64,000 nucleotides of DNA from Nymphaea colorata (Eukaryota > Streptophyta > Magnoliopsida > Nymphaeales > Nymphaeaceae), in contig NC_045144.1 in the NCBI RefSeq assembly GCF_008831285.2, positions 20,229,716-20,293,715 of the forward strand, given 5' to 3'. Numbering within the stretch: the stretch's first letter is position 1; the number at the start of each line of letters is the position of its first letter. The notes under the pieces were generated by a model. The model worked only from the letters and a program-made list of their open reading frames with translations, did not search any database and was not told the origin of the DNA. Both the position numbers and the translations under genes were made by a program. Of the stretch, positions 47,816 to 60,109 are shown piece by piece.

Positions 47816-48637
47816 TTAGACCTATTGTGACGCTTATATTGCGCAGCTTAACCTTTTGTCTCTGGTCAACTGGTGATTTTCTTTTTGAAGCCCATGATTA
47901 ATACAAATTGAGTTACATAAATGAGCATACGTCGAGGGTGAATTCTACTATCAACATGTGCATTTACTTGCATGCTCAAACATTTGTACATTCATGTATT
48001 TAAGATAAAAAATATAAAATAATTAAATAAATATAAAATAATATTTATGAGATGACAATAAGACTAGAACACATATCCTTTTACTATAACACATTTATTT
48101 GTTCCAATTCCACATATAAAGTTTGAGAACAGAATTGAGAAAATTGCCAAATAAAAAATGGTGCGCTCCTTCTAACATGAGTTCTCTCTCTCTCAACAAA
48201 GATCTTATCTTAAAACATATCTACTCAGTAGACTAGTCAGTTGATAAGTTTTAAAACGTGCAGGTAGTTAACATATCAAGATGGCATAAACATAACGTAA
48301 TTAGAGATATATATAATATAATTTATCTAAAACAACTCCAGTCTAACAACTAAGAAGCCAATCTAAGACTCAGTTACGCCTGCAATTTAGAGAGATACAT
48401 ATTCAACTACCGGTTAAACTGCATCAACATTTAATCCACTCAGCTAGGAGAGCTTTGGTTTGAGATTTTAGATATACGTCCAGCTTTATATCAATCAAAA
48501 ATGCATATCTAATCAAGATAAATGAGAAGGGTAGGCGCTCCCGCTTTGATGCTTGTTGCTATCTATATCTCTTCATCTATTAGTTAAGCACTGTCCGAAC
48601 TTCTGAGTTCCAATCTGCAGAAGACGTTGAGGGAGAG
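47816..48637. other. Intergenic upstream of the RING-H2 gene
   Basis: AT-rich, no gene seen. Promoter elements of the RING-H2 gene should lie in the last few hundred bases; no clear TATA box was identified. Confidence 0.5.
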
Positions 48638-49487
48638 ATGTTGAGGTCGACGATTCGCACATCGAATCGCAGTTTCGCAATGGGATCGCTGGAACCAAGA
48701 TCTGAGGAGCATGGGACGGCTTCAGGAACGGTGCATTTGAAATTCCAAACGATGATCCTTTTCCAAACCAGAGGAGCTGAAGGTGGTCGTCAAGAAGGAC
48801 GTTCAACGGAGACGCCGGCGCATCTTCGTCTTCTCAACTTGTTCAGAAGCTCCGTCGTCGTGGATCGGAGCAGCTTACAGACCCGAGAGGACGTGGCGCA
48901 GCACGTCGTGCGACACTTCTCCGATGTCCGGTGCGAGCGGCTGGTCGGGTGGGTCGGCCATGTTTTAGGAGAGCTGTGGGACTTCATCCAGCCGGGAGAT
49001 CGCCGGACGGTGGTGGGACCCGACGAGTCTCTGGTGGTAGTGTCGACTACCACCTTGACTTATCAGGCGCTCAGGGACGAGGAGTGGGGGGTTGCCGGCG
49101 CCGATGATATGACTGACGCTTTGGAGGAGCAGTTGGTGGAGTTTTTTCTCGCGGAGACAGAGGATTGGCTGCCGGCGATTCTCTGTTTGCTTATGAGCCG
49201 CCGCCGGCTCCTGCATCAAAGGCTTCGGTGGATGCCTTGGAGAGGAAGAAGGTCGACGACCAGGAGGAGGAGATTTCTGAGCAGAAGATGTGCTGGTTTG
49301 CCAGGATGAAGTTGGCAGAGGAGACTGCTTAGCTAAGATGCCTTGCTCCCACGAGTTTCATGAAGGCTGCATCTTGGCATGGCTTAAACGAGCGCATTCT
49401 TGCCCAGTCTGTCGCTTAGAGCTGCCGTTGACGATGACTCGTGATGTGTTTTTATTATTTTCTTCTTCTTTGATCTTTGTTGACTAA
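48638..49487 (+). pseudogene. Intronless RING-H2 ubiquitin ligase gene with two frame breaks
   Basis: Three overlapping frames carry one protein. Frame A (48638 to about 49150) has a conserved-looking N-terminal region with HVLGELWDFIQ. Frame B (about 49150-49293) reads SLFAYEPPPAPASKASVDAL, the typical stretch before plant RING-H2 domains. Frame C (49293-49487) carries the RING-H2 finger: the first Cys (TGC 49291) is still in frame B, then CQDE...[16 protein letters not shown] and SCPVCR complete the C3H2C3 set. Each break equals one missing base. One lies somewhere between about 49100 and 49185, a stretch that includes the T6 run at 49142-49147. The other is at 49293, where CC would restore the frame. 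The product would be an E3 ligase. The lesions may be real or consensus errors. Confidence 0.85.
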
Positions 49488-50112
49488 AGATGTAAATCAA
49501 TTACATTCGATCAATTATATAATATTAATATGTAATGATCAGTTTTAATGCTTGGTTAATTCCTTGGCATGCATATAAACTCGCCTGAACTTGTTGTATT
49601 TAATTTTCCTTAAGGAAGTCTATTGTAGTTGTGGGGTTTGTCAAAAAGTTGGTATCAGAGTTCGAAATTCAGGCAACTCTCTATACGTTCCAATTTTTTA
49701 GGTTAGAAGAGGAAACATCCATTTTGATGTCATGCAAATAGAAAGACTAAAATCGACATCATTCTTCAACCTTCTTCCTGTCTTTGAGTCCAAGTTGCTT
49801 TGAAATTTAAATCAACCTATGGTATACTACAATATTGTACTTTCATGACTTCATTTTTTTTGTTGAGTTTTTGAGTGCTAATATCACTTGATGAAGAATT
49901 AACTTTACTAGCAAAATTAGTCACGATTCACAAGCACTATTTTCAAATGCTATAACCGGACTGGGAAAATAGAAATAAAATTGAAGCTCGAATACGTCAA
50001 TATCCTATAAAGGATGGACCTACATGAAAATAACATGGCTCAGCCTCATATACGAATGGGACGCGAGGACCATTCAGAGCCTGAACTTCCGGGGAGAGAG
50101 AGGGAAAGGGGG
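49488..50112. other. Intergenic, then 5' UTR of the membrane-protein gene
   Basis: No gene seen. The last part (about 50000-50112) is GC-richer and probably holds the 5' UTR; the frame is open upstream of the chosen ATG back to 50014, so a longer N-terminus is possible. Confidence 0.5.
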
Positions 50113-53100
50113 ATGAGCTTCTTGGCGGGGCGATTGGCGAGCAAGGAGGGCTCCTTCTTCCTTCAGGAGTCCAAGCACGCTGCGGCTCGTCTCGCTCAGA
50201 GACTTCCCTCTCCTCCTTCTCCGTCGTCCTCCCCACCAGCTTCCTCCTCGTCGGCGGCCGCCGACGTCCTCCCTGAGGTCCTTCGCCACTCCCTCCCGTT
50301 GAAGACCGATCGGCCGTCCTCGCTGTCCACACTCTCTGCCTACTCCAAATGGTCGCTCCCCAATTCATCGGATCCTTCTTCTCGCCGTTCCCTGGACGCA
50401 GTGAACCCACTTCGTGCTTTCGTCTCCTTGCCGCCGGTTACTTTTGGCCCGAGAAGGTTGGGAGCTTTTCTTGGTTGACTTGACATGGCTTTTAGGCTAT
50501 TTTATCGTCTTTCTCGTTGGTTTAATGGAAGTTGTCGTGATCACCTTTCGGTTTTACATTGGAGTTTCTTTGTTCAATTTACCGAATTAGCTACGAGCTG
50601 GATGAAATTGTCTTGCTTTTTCTTATTCTGCTTCTCCATTATAAAGTATTATGTTAATTACTTAGTAAGTTTTAACTCTCCGATCATAACTTGTGCTCGA
50701 GAAATGCTACTTTGAGGCTTTCCTTCTTCTTCTTCTTCTTCTTCTTTTTTCTATTTTGGGTGTCTTTCCCGTGTATTTAGAAGCAAAGGATTTAGTGGAA
50801 CTGCCGCTTGTCGGACACAAGGAGTTTAGCGTAACTTATTTTAATTCCACAGAATTTCCTGAATTTTATGCATGAATGAAAGAACAACAACCACTGACTT
50901 CTCTGTTTTCCTCATCAATTATTTGTCCTTGATTAGTTGATATTTTAAAACGACAATACATTCAAATTCTCTATGCAAGCACTTGCTCGTATAGATGGAT
51001 GCATCCTTTATGATTTATGTATGTTTGTTTTTTGCTTCACCAACTCTTTGCTTGCTTTTCTTGGTTATGATTTCACCAGTTTTTTATCTGGGTCTTTTGC
51101 GATATTTGTAGACGAGAACTATACAATTTATCGGTTGATGTTGGCCAAAGTTGTACAAAATTGACCAGTTACTTAGTGGGTGAAGGACTCTAAGAATATA
51201 ATTGGCGAAGGATTAAGTGCAAAATCTTTTATGTTCAAACTAGTAGCCCGGAAGTTAAAAGCATTGGAGAAGTCCAATTAACTGCTCCTTTCTTCCTTTT
51301 TCAATACTGGAGACCGTGAAAAATAATTGTGCGACCATTATTAAATCATGAGACCGAACTACATGAGTGACTAGTTAAATTTTAATCGAAAGGTGTGTTT
51401 GATAACTTAAAAATCTTTTAGTGTCCATGTTCGTAGAGGACTCTGCCAAATATTTTTCCTCAATAAAGAAGTCCTATAAATATGTTAAAGAAAAGTACCA
51501 AAGATTGCAAAGAAAATCACATATTTCTATTAATTAGAAAAGAGAAGCTGATGACAGATATTTATTTCTGCATTGAGCAGGAAAATAAGTACATAATATT
51601 CACAAGGGTAGATGTCTGAATCTATGACTACAGTTTCCCAGAGCCAAACATTGTGCTTAACCCTCAAATTCGCATCTAGGTACAGTAAATTCTATCTTTT
51701 GATATGTCGTTGTATCCAAAAAGTAACACAAGAGAAATGGCTAGCAAAAACGAGAAAAAAGTCCTTTAATTATGAGTGTTTATCCTGTACGATTGGATTT
51801 GAGATGCCAACATAATAATGAATGTCTCAGCATGTTGTGTGCCTATGCGAAGAAACATCATATTTTGGACTAGTGGAATGCAAGACAACATCACTTCATC
51901 TAAGAAGGAAGTCAAATTGGGATCGGTGGCATCTGTAATGGTTGCAATCTCAGTATACATCGTTCACTTGACTTGATGAACTGGATATTTATTGTGATTA
52001 TCAACATCTAACCAAGGGAATAATACTTAATTGGTTAATTCTCTTAATCAACATTTTCAACTAATAGAAGCATATTCAATTTGTTTGTTATAGAATCCTT
52101 GTACCTAACATATTCATTAAATGGCTAGACTAAGACAGGACATTGATTCCTTAAGCACAAGTCATCAATCAAACGGACCATTTGTAACTTGAAAATGATG
52201 ATAGAGAAAATGTGGCCAAACATGTAATCATCATTCAACGTAAGGCACGTAGAATTTTACTAGGTCTTTGTATATATCTCATTATGTAATTGTAAGAATT
52301 ACTGCTCTAATCATGCACTGTTGCCTGAATAATAAGATGTCCAAGACTCCAAACAAATCAACAATGAGTTTCTTGAGATTTTCACTTTGTTGCTATATTA
52401 TCCTTGCTTTCTCTGCTTACCTCCTGCTTGCTTTATTCCTGAGTCTTCAGACAAGTGACAGTTCAATGCAATAAAAATTCTAGGAACAAACCAATGACAA
52501 TCTTAACTGATTTAAAGTGTGTTACTCAAGCCATTACTGGTTTTACATGTATGTGTCCCATTAAAGCATCCACAGAGTATGTTAAATTGATCTTGCTATT
52601 TACATGAACAGTGTCAATATGTGTTCCCCTTATTTAATTTGTAATTGTGTAGTGCCCTTTAGTACTAGCTTTAACTTCAATCACTGGAATCAACTAGGTG
52701 AACACATTCCCTATTTATCATTAGCTCTGGAGTCTGGTGAAGTAAGTTTGCAAAATGAAGCCACACAAAGTATTGATGATGTGAAAAATCTAAATGATTT
52801 AATAGGTGGAGCTTGCCCAATTCTGATCAGTCAATTCCAGCCTCAACAGCGAACGAATTAAGGCGTGACAAGGCCACAAATAGTGATGCTAAGAAATTGA
52901 GGGCCATGGCTGAGGGAATTTCACAAAGTAAGTCCCATGTCAGTGAAATAATTTGCTCATCATCTGTTGTCAGCATGACTTTCTACTACTAATTTCCAGG
53001 AAAATCTTGAACATGTCTTTGGTTCCATAATGAAATTTCTGCTAGTTGTGATCCGTTCTTTACATGGAACCTAATGTTCTTTTAAAGAAGAAAAACATAG

Positions 53101-55633
53101 TCATAGCTCACCTACCATAAGGACAATAAATCTTTGGACTTCTGATGTTTTGTCAACCAGTTTTAACTGAGAGATTGTTTTCATATATCCAAAAACCAAT
53201 CTGTTAGTTCAGGTACGGTCTTGGTCATCTAAATTATTTTCCTCAAGGGTTATAATCACCTATAATTCAGTTTCGTTTGTGGGACCAGTTTTTGTTAGGA
53301 TAGAAAACTCTTACATGCAACCATCTTCATTCGCTATTTAGATGCAAGAACTCCTGAAAAATATTCTCTCTCCATAAGTTTCGTCTGCAGAATAGTGGAC
53401 CCTTTGAAAACGTTTTCTGTCCGTGGAGAATGTATATAGCACAAATTGTTCCTAGCAGTTTCATTCTTGTGAAATTAGTTTGCCCCTAACTTTATACCAA
53501 AATCTCTGTCAGCCATGATTTTTCTAGTTATTTTAGCTGGATAGAAGTATTTTCTCTGGGAGTCTCTTATGTTGTCTTCCTTTTCTGTAGTTGGAAAAGC
53601 TTTTGTTGTTGCTACAATGATTGTTTTTGGGGCTGCAACTATCACATTTGCTTTTGCTGCCTCACAGTTAGACTTGCAATCTGTAAGTACAACATATTAT
53701 TACTGTTCAAGCAGTCAACTATAATCTGCATTACTAACCTTCCATTGCTCAGGCATTTTTCTTTAGTCGAGTAGGAGAATGTCAGGCTAAATGACCAGTT
53801 GTCAGAGGGCTACGAATAACTGTCATGATCCCTAGTGAGATATAATGCCATAAAATGCTGCTTTGTGATATAAATACAAATGTTGTTAAATGTCATGAGG
53901 CGAACCGAGGCAGTGAGTCCATCATGAGGTGAGGCATAATTTTCATGATTATAATTATAAAACATATAATATTCATACAAATAGTGAAAACTTGACAAAA
54001 AAAACTAAAAGCACAATAAAATACATTTACATCACATTATTATCTAAATCATCCAAAAGTTGGATGGTCTTTAGATAATTTTTACTTTTGTCATGCAGCA
54101 AGTGACAACATTCTTTCGGAATTTGTATAGAACATTACAGATGGTCACCAAAAAACTTCTAAGAAAAATATCATGTCTCTTTATTTTTGAAAATTTTGAG
54201 ATTATCCATTTAATCTTTTTAAAATGCAATATATTAAAATAGATCACTTGATTGTTACTTTTGCATGTAAATAGAAGTACTATGCGTAATTGTTAACTAT
54301 GAAATTGTTGAAGAAATAAAAAAATTTGTTCTCTTTATTTTTCTTATTGTAATAAGTTGGTATTTTGCATAAAAAAAAAGTACAAAACATAGATTAGGCT
54401 CACTTCCACGGTTCCACCTGTTGCACAAAATGGGCTTTTTGCATGTGACAGGATGGCAAACCATGTCATCCTCACTACTTGCAGGTGCCTAAAAGGTCAT
54501 CATTAATGCCTTGCTTATCATTAGGCGCATCATGTGTGAACCTTTGTTTTAATTTTTTACTAAAAGGTAATACTTTTCCTGAAGCTTGTCTCAGGCTTCA
54601 AGTGTGGACCACTGTGAGGCATGTGCTTCAGCCAGTGAAGCGCATGCCGTAGATTGAAATAATTTGCAGTACCTTTTGTAACTTGTTCTCTGAACGAGAT
54701 AGCTGATTGCTTAAGTTTCTCATTTTGACAGCAATCAACTGGTCTTCATATTATCTTAAGTTTAGATGAATGATACAGTGAGATTTGTTAAATAATCCGT
54801 CTGACAGTGTCCAGTTTCCATTACTCAAGGCTGAAATTTTGGAACATGAGAATAACCTATATCTGGATATTGCACGTTCATGGGCGTAATGACCATTTTC
54901 TATTGTGGGAGAAGGAAACTAATTATTGCGAAGGTGGAAAGAAACGCAGTTCTCTGTTGTGGATGTTTTAGTGAGTAAACGCATGGATATACCATTCTGC
55001 TTAGGAACTTCAAATTGATCCTACAATTCACTGCCAGTTTCTTCATTATGTATAGCTCAGTGCTTAACATGTCTATCTATTTAGACTCTTAGAGTTTATG
55101 ATGCAATACAACACTTGGAATTGCGTTGACCATATTTTTGTTGAGACTGATAGTACTGGTTTGGTATAAACTATAAAGTCATATGCATGCACGTACAACA
55201 AGAACTGTGTATACTTCGAATAGCAATTTGCTCATATCCTTGTACTGCATAAATATACCTGTGTACTTATGCTACTGTTTTGATGGTTTAACCTTCATTA
55301 TTTTTTCTCTATGTCGGGAAGAACGAGGACATTAAGGTGAAAGGAAAAAGTCTCCTTCAGCCAAAGTTTGAAGGTGTTAAAGCATGCTTTACTCCACTTA
55401 GGACATGGGTGAGTGGAGGTTCATAGTTCATTGAACTTTTCTGGTTCCTGCTAAGTTTTGTAACTTTGATCCGTTAATTTCAGGTTGAGAGCATCTCGAA
55501 GCATGATACTTTTGATGGGCCGCATGGTGCTAATGAGAAGCCTCTCATTAGGGAGCTTTCAAAAGATATGGTCGGAGAGTTCCAGAGTGAGGAGCATCAA
55601 TATGATCCATATAAGTTTAGGAAATACGCCTAG
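50113..55633 (+). CDS. Conserved plant single-pass membrane protein, five exons
   Basis: Exons 50113-50456, 52806-52927, 53591-53682, 55322-55408 and 55484-55633 total 795 nt, 264 residues. All junctions are GT-AG with matching phases (2, 1, 0, 0). The start MSFLAGRLASKEGSFFLQES fits a conserved N-terminus. Residues about 45-85 are Ser/Pro-rich. SLPPVTFGPRRW spans the first junction, then STANELRRDK. Exon 3 is one hydrophobic helix (VVATMIVFGAATITFAFAAS). The rest is hydrophilic and ends YDPYKFRKYA. It resembles a widely conserved plant protein of unknown function; I cannot name it. The long 5' ORF upstream adds 33 codons but is less likely. Introns are 2349, 663, 1639 and 75 bp; intron 3 contains repeat DNA. 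Confidence 0.9.
53820..54665. repeat. Repeat insertion in intron 3
   Basis: The edges carry GAGGCGAACCGAGGCAGTGAG and CATGAGGTGAGGCAT on the left, and CTCAGGCTTCAAGTGTGGACC, GTGAGGCATGTG and AGTGAAGCGCATGCC on the right, around an AT-rich core. This GAGGCG/CGCCTC wording is common in plant non-autonomous elements. Part of it (54075-54420) recurs at 63020-63371. Exact ends and target duplication were not resolved. Confidence 0.45.
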
Positions 55634-56015
55634 AGCATATGTTATGATCTGTATAAGTCTAGTGAATAAGCCTAGAGCATAATATGTACAGAGAAACTTT
55701 TTTCGTCCCGATTTACACATGCAAAGTGAATTATAATTGAAAAGAAAGCATAAGGATGTAAGAAGCTGTCTGCGGCCATCCCTTCACATTAACATTGCTG
55801 TAGTAATAAAGCTCTTGAAAAACATGGTTATTGATTAATGTCATCTCATGGGTATTTTTGAAAGCTGATCCGGTTGTTTACTGCAGCGACATATTATCAA
55901 TTTTCTAACGATGTTTTTCAACGAGGTAAAACCTTCGGAAAACAACTTAGAACATCTCAACTTTCTTAAATATGGGAAACATTTTATCAGCATCAACTTG
56001 GATAATTCACCAAAA

Positions 56016-56021
<6 letters not shown>

Positions 56022-56106
<85 letters not shown>
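56022..56106. repeat. (TA)n microsatellite
   Basis: About 42 TA units. Confidence 0.96.
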
Positions 56107-56108
<2 letters not shown>

Positions 56109-56239
56109 TTGAATCAGATACATAGTCCATTTTGATGTGCTTAAGCTAGCGGTGTTGAATTGGACCGACTGAGCAGGTCACTGTATTTTCATTATTCTGA
56201 AACGAATAAGATGGTATTTGGGCCTGCTAGGACTTGTCA

Positions 56240-56900
56240 GTGTCTTGTGAACTTTCGTGACAATGAATCTCTAGGTGATGTCCAGAACTGGATGAATCCA
56301 AAGTGATTTTTTTTAACTATTTTCTTCAATAAAACGACTAATTAATGAGTTTCAAAGACTACATGATAATTTCTAGAAGGGTATTTTGGAAATTTGATTT
56401 AATTCTATATTTATTTGTTCCATGTAAAAGAGATGAAACAGCTCGAAAAGCCATCCTTTAATTGGTAAACCTTTGAATTTATTGATCAATGTTCAGCATT
56501 CCCGATCTGGCCAATAGACCAAAGTGATCAGATGGATTTAGACTTGAATATTATAGAGAATAAATATTATTGCATGATAGATGATGCATTTTGTCCATGA
56601 AAAAAAAAAGTTAGCCTTGTAGGCTGCATAAAATTTGGTGGCACTTGAATACCAACTCTTACGCTTTCATGGCTTGATGGTGCAGAAGTTCTGATCATCC
56701 ACGTATAACAGGGAACATTGCAAATATTCACACTACCCCTTGAGAAAGCTCTTCAAATCATCATTCATCTGAGAGATTTGGTGCATTTGGAACATTAATG
56801 TCTAATAAGGAATTTACAAGTACTTTGTTCACCTTGAAAAGATATGAGCAGTTCCATAGTATGGCAAATCATATTCTCAAGATCTGAGAACCCCATCATC
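56240..56900. repeat. 3' flank block duplicated at 63385-64000
   Basis: Collinear in the same orientation with 63385-64000: GTGTCTTGTGAACTTTCGTG, GGTGATGTCCAGAACTGGATGA, AAGGGTATTTTGGAAA and AGAGATGAAACAGCTCGAAAAG are shared. This copy lacks two segments of roughly 40-50 bp that the 63-kb copy has. Confidence 0.9.
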
Positions 56901-57604
56901 CATTTTCATCATGGATGTTTGCCGATATTAGCGTGGGTGCTGCATTTGGAGGCCAACTTATGCTGTCTGAACATTGAATCCGGAACATATCGTTTAAATT
57001 CACCGGTTTTAGTTCCATAACAAAGGATTTGTTTAAGTTGAAATTCACATGTCTTCAGTTTTATAATAAATTCACATGTGTCCAGAGACAAACCCACATG
57101 CTGTTGACACTTGACACCTTGAGTCCAAAGAAGAGAAGGGAAAAACTTATGCTTTATGTGACTGAGACAGCTAACTCGTTCACATGTGACCAACTTAGGA
57201 AGGGGCGCTTTTAGGTGCCTTGTAGATCACATTGATAATGATGAGTTAACTTCCAGGAAAAAAGTAAGTATGAAAGAGAAATCCAACTAAATTTCATGGA
57301 CAAATGGTCATAGCGTGCGCGTGCCCGCACACGTGGCACCATCATAGATATGAACTTACAAACGTCGATTGAAGAGGAATCTTATAATTGGTTCGGGACA
57401 ACTAGCAAAATAAATAAAAAGTTGTATCACATATTACACTGTATCAAACATTTGATAACCAATGGAGATATGTGAAATCGTGTTGTAAATTGGTTCAGCC
57501 GCCGCAGGCTCTCCACACAAGATCATTTGTTCAACTGAATGGATTGTCAAAGAATTGGATGAAGAGTACCGTTTCTTCGAAGGCATGTGTGTGTGTATAT
57601 ATAT

Positions 57605-57800
57605 ATAGGGAGAGAGAGAGAGAATAATTGAAATCAACCAGTGACTTCTATGGTCGAATGGTTTTATTTATTTTACATTGATAAAAACTGTCACAAAAGA
57701 TATATTGGAAATGACCAATTACTTGACCATGGCTTGTAGCGACAAAATTCACTTTTTGTGATGGTTTTTAGTGATGCATAATAATAAAGAAAAAAGCCAT
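57605..57800. repeat. Dispersed repeat family C, copy 2
   Basis: GA run, then AATTGAAATCAA, GGTCGAATGGTTTTATTTATTTT, AAAACTGTCACAAAAGATAT and TTTTTAGTGATGCATAAT, in the same order as 29217-29410. Confidence 0.55.
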
Positions 57801-59550
57801 CCAACCACAACGTTAACCAGCTGATTTGAAATAGAGGTTTCAGTTGACATTACTCACTGCAGTTTCAAATAGATCAATCGAGACCGCGTAACAGATACAA
57901 ACATTTGTAAGGAAATAGAACCCAAACTTCCAAACCAATTCTTTACTTTGCTGTCTGACCACGATTGCTTCATTCGCCAGCAACTGATCACCGGGTTGAT
58001 ATGCAAGTTCTTATCATGTCCTTTCCAACAACCCTTGTTTTTTTCTTTTTTCTCTACTACTTTTTCTTTTCTAGTCAAAGGAGATATTTTTGTAATCACC
58101 CACTTAACAATTTTTTCAAATACCTTTCTGGTTTTCTAAATTTCATCAATCTTCTATTTGAGTTAGTGGCATGGGAGTTCTTAAAATTAATGGGGAAAAA
58201 GCAGAAGTTTCAAGACTAAAAAGGCCTTACAAGTTTGACAAAAAGTATGGTTCGTCGGTTGGTTCGAGAAGTCATATGCACACATTTTTAAACATTTACA
58301 GTTGACTTGGACATAGTGAGGGTGACATGTATATTATAACATTCCACCACGTAAAATCACAAGTAAAATGCCGTAATATTCTTGATCATACACTCCCCCT
58401 TTGTCATAAATAGAAAAGTAAATCAGGAATTGGCAAAAAGGAAAATAGAATGCTCAAATTTAGAAATTGCCTAAGATGAGGAAAAGGTTTTACTTGGAAA
58501 GAACAACTAGATAGGGGAGGTTCTTCCATGGGCCCTTGTGGAAATTCAGGGCTCTGAGTGGTGGCTTAATGGCCCACCAGAGCACAGTCTCTCTTTCTTT
58601 CCGTGGCCTTCTTCATGGCCCGCCAAAGCTCTCCCTCTCTATAGTTGTATCTTATTAATGACTCCAACCACGCTTCAAGCCAGACTGGAAAGAGCCAACC
58701 TACAGCAAGTCTATACATTTTTCTATATGATTCGTTTCCATGTGATTTGATGCATCTCATCATCGTACATATCGGCGATGTATATCAATTGGACCACCAT
58801 TACCAACTGAATATTTTTGTGCCATGTTAGGTCGATGGTTCTAAGTAGTCTTCCTGATTGTAAGCAGGTGAAAAGATGCTCGAAACAAACCAAACGCTTT
58901 CTGTTCTGCGCATTAAATGTTGAACAACCCTTGCCAGGCATTCCACCCATGTACAGATGCTTGCTCTTCTAGCAGCCAATATAAGCAAGGTGGGTTAGGC
59001 AGATTATCATATTATGCCAATAAAGAGACACAATCTTCGACTTGATTTGTATTCGAGTTCAGCCCCTGAACAGGTGGATGAAGCACTTTCTTTGGCCACA
59101 CATTGCTTTTGCAGAAAGTGAAAAATGCCATGAACTCAACAGCTGGTTGCTGATCAGCTCAATTCAGCTAAACAAAATGCTAATCTGTGTTCGAAATATT
59201 TTCTTCCGGGCAACTTAAGCCCTTCTTTGTTCATGAATGAACTAAGCATGTAACTGGGTGCTTGTCTTCAGTTGTGTCGCATAATTGTTTTTCGCAGCAA
59301 AGGAGTTTACCAAATGAGAAAAATAAGGCAAAATTTTCTAAAGTTATTTAAATAAATGTTATGCAAAACTTATGCAATGTTATTGGTACAGATGAATGAT
59401 CAAGTCCCTGGATATGCATTTGAAGCTTTAAACAACACAATCGACAATGAATATTGTAACTGTCATAATAACAATTAAATATAAAAAAAGACAAATATTG
59501 ACTGTTCCGCAGTAAATCTCTCTGCTGCATATTCAATAAAAAATGTTTGG
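57801..59550. other. Intergenic, no gene recognised
   Basis: Several ORFs of 60-85 codons on both strands without recognisable domains. The right end probably contains the 3' UTR of the minus-strand exon at 59551. Confidence 0.45.
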
Positions 59551-59749
59551 TTACTGATCAAAAAGCCTGAATACAATAGGTGGATAATCAACAAAACCTT
59601 CCCCACCATCAACATCCATTGAAAGCAAGACTTGCTGGACTGCATAAAGAATGGATGATAGTAGTGCCCCGCATTCAAGTAATTCTCTAGAACTGCAGGA
59701 GATGTAAATGATGACCCTGTTTGTCTTGGTCACAGCTAGCAAATGCCAC
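59551..59749 (-). CDS. Last coding exon of an unidentified gene
   Basis: On the minus strand an acceptor (CAGAACTGCAG, ending at 59750) opens a 199-nt exon. Its frame runs 65 codons to TAA at 59553-59551: WHLLAVTKTNRVIIYISC, then SSRELLECGALLSSILYAVQ and VDYPPIVFRLFDQ. The composition and clean frame after a splice acceptor look like real conserved coding sequence. I do not recognise the family. The upstream exons would lie at higher coordinates, but the next 360 bp show none and the hAT transposase gene follows on the same strand. The parent gene may therefore be split by that insertion or be a fragment. Confidence 0.55.
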
Positions 59750-60109
59750 CTGCAGTTCTGACACTACCAGGACAGTAACAATATCGATGAATTGCAAAAA
59801 ATAAGGAATATATTATTGACCACGTGCTTTGCATTTTGTTAGAAATATTGACATGTAACTCAGTTAACATTGATCCATGAAGCTATGTTTCCAAGTCCAA
59901 CAAACAAATGACCAACACAAACAGGAGTTGATAATTGTCAGCCAATTCAATGGAAGATGATAACAATGTGGTTAGTGGTGGTGTTATAAGAGTGAACTTT
60001 CAAGGAAAGGAAAAAAGGCACATATACAAACACAAAGGGAAAAAAAAAGCAGTGTCATCCCAGTAACTATCACATATAATTGCTTCGAGGAAAAGAATTG
60101 TATACAGCA

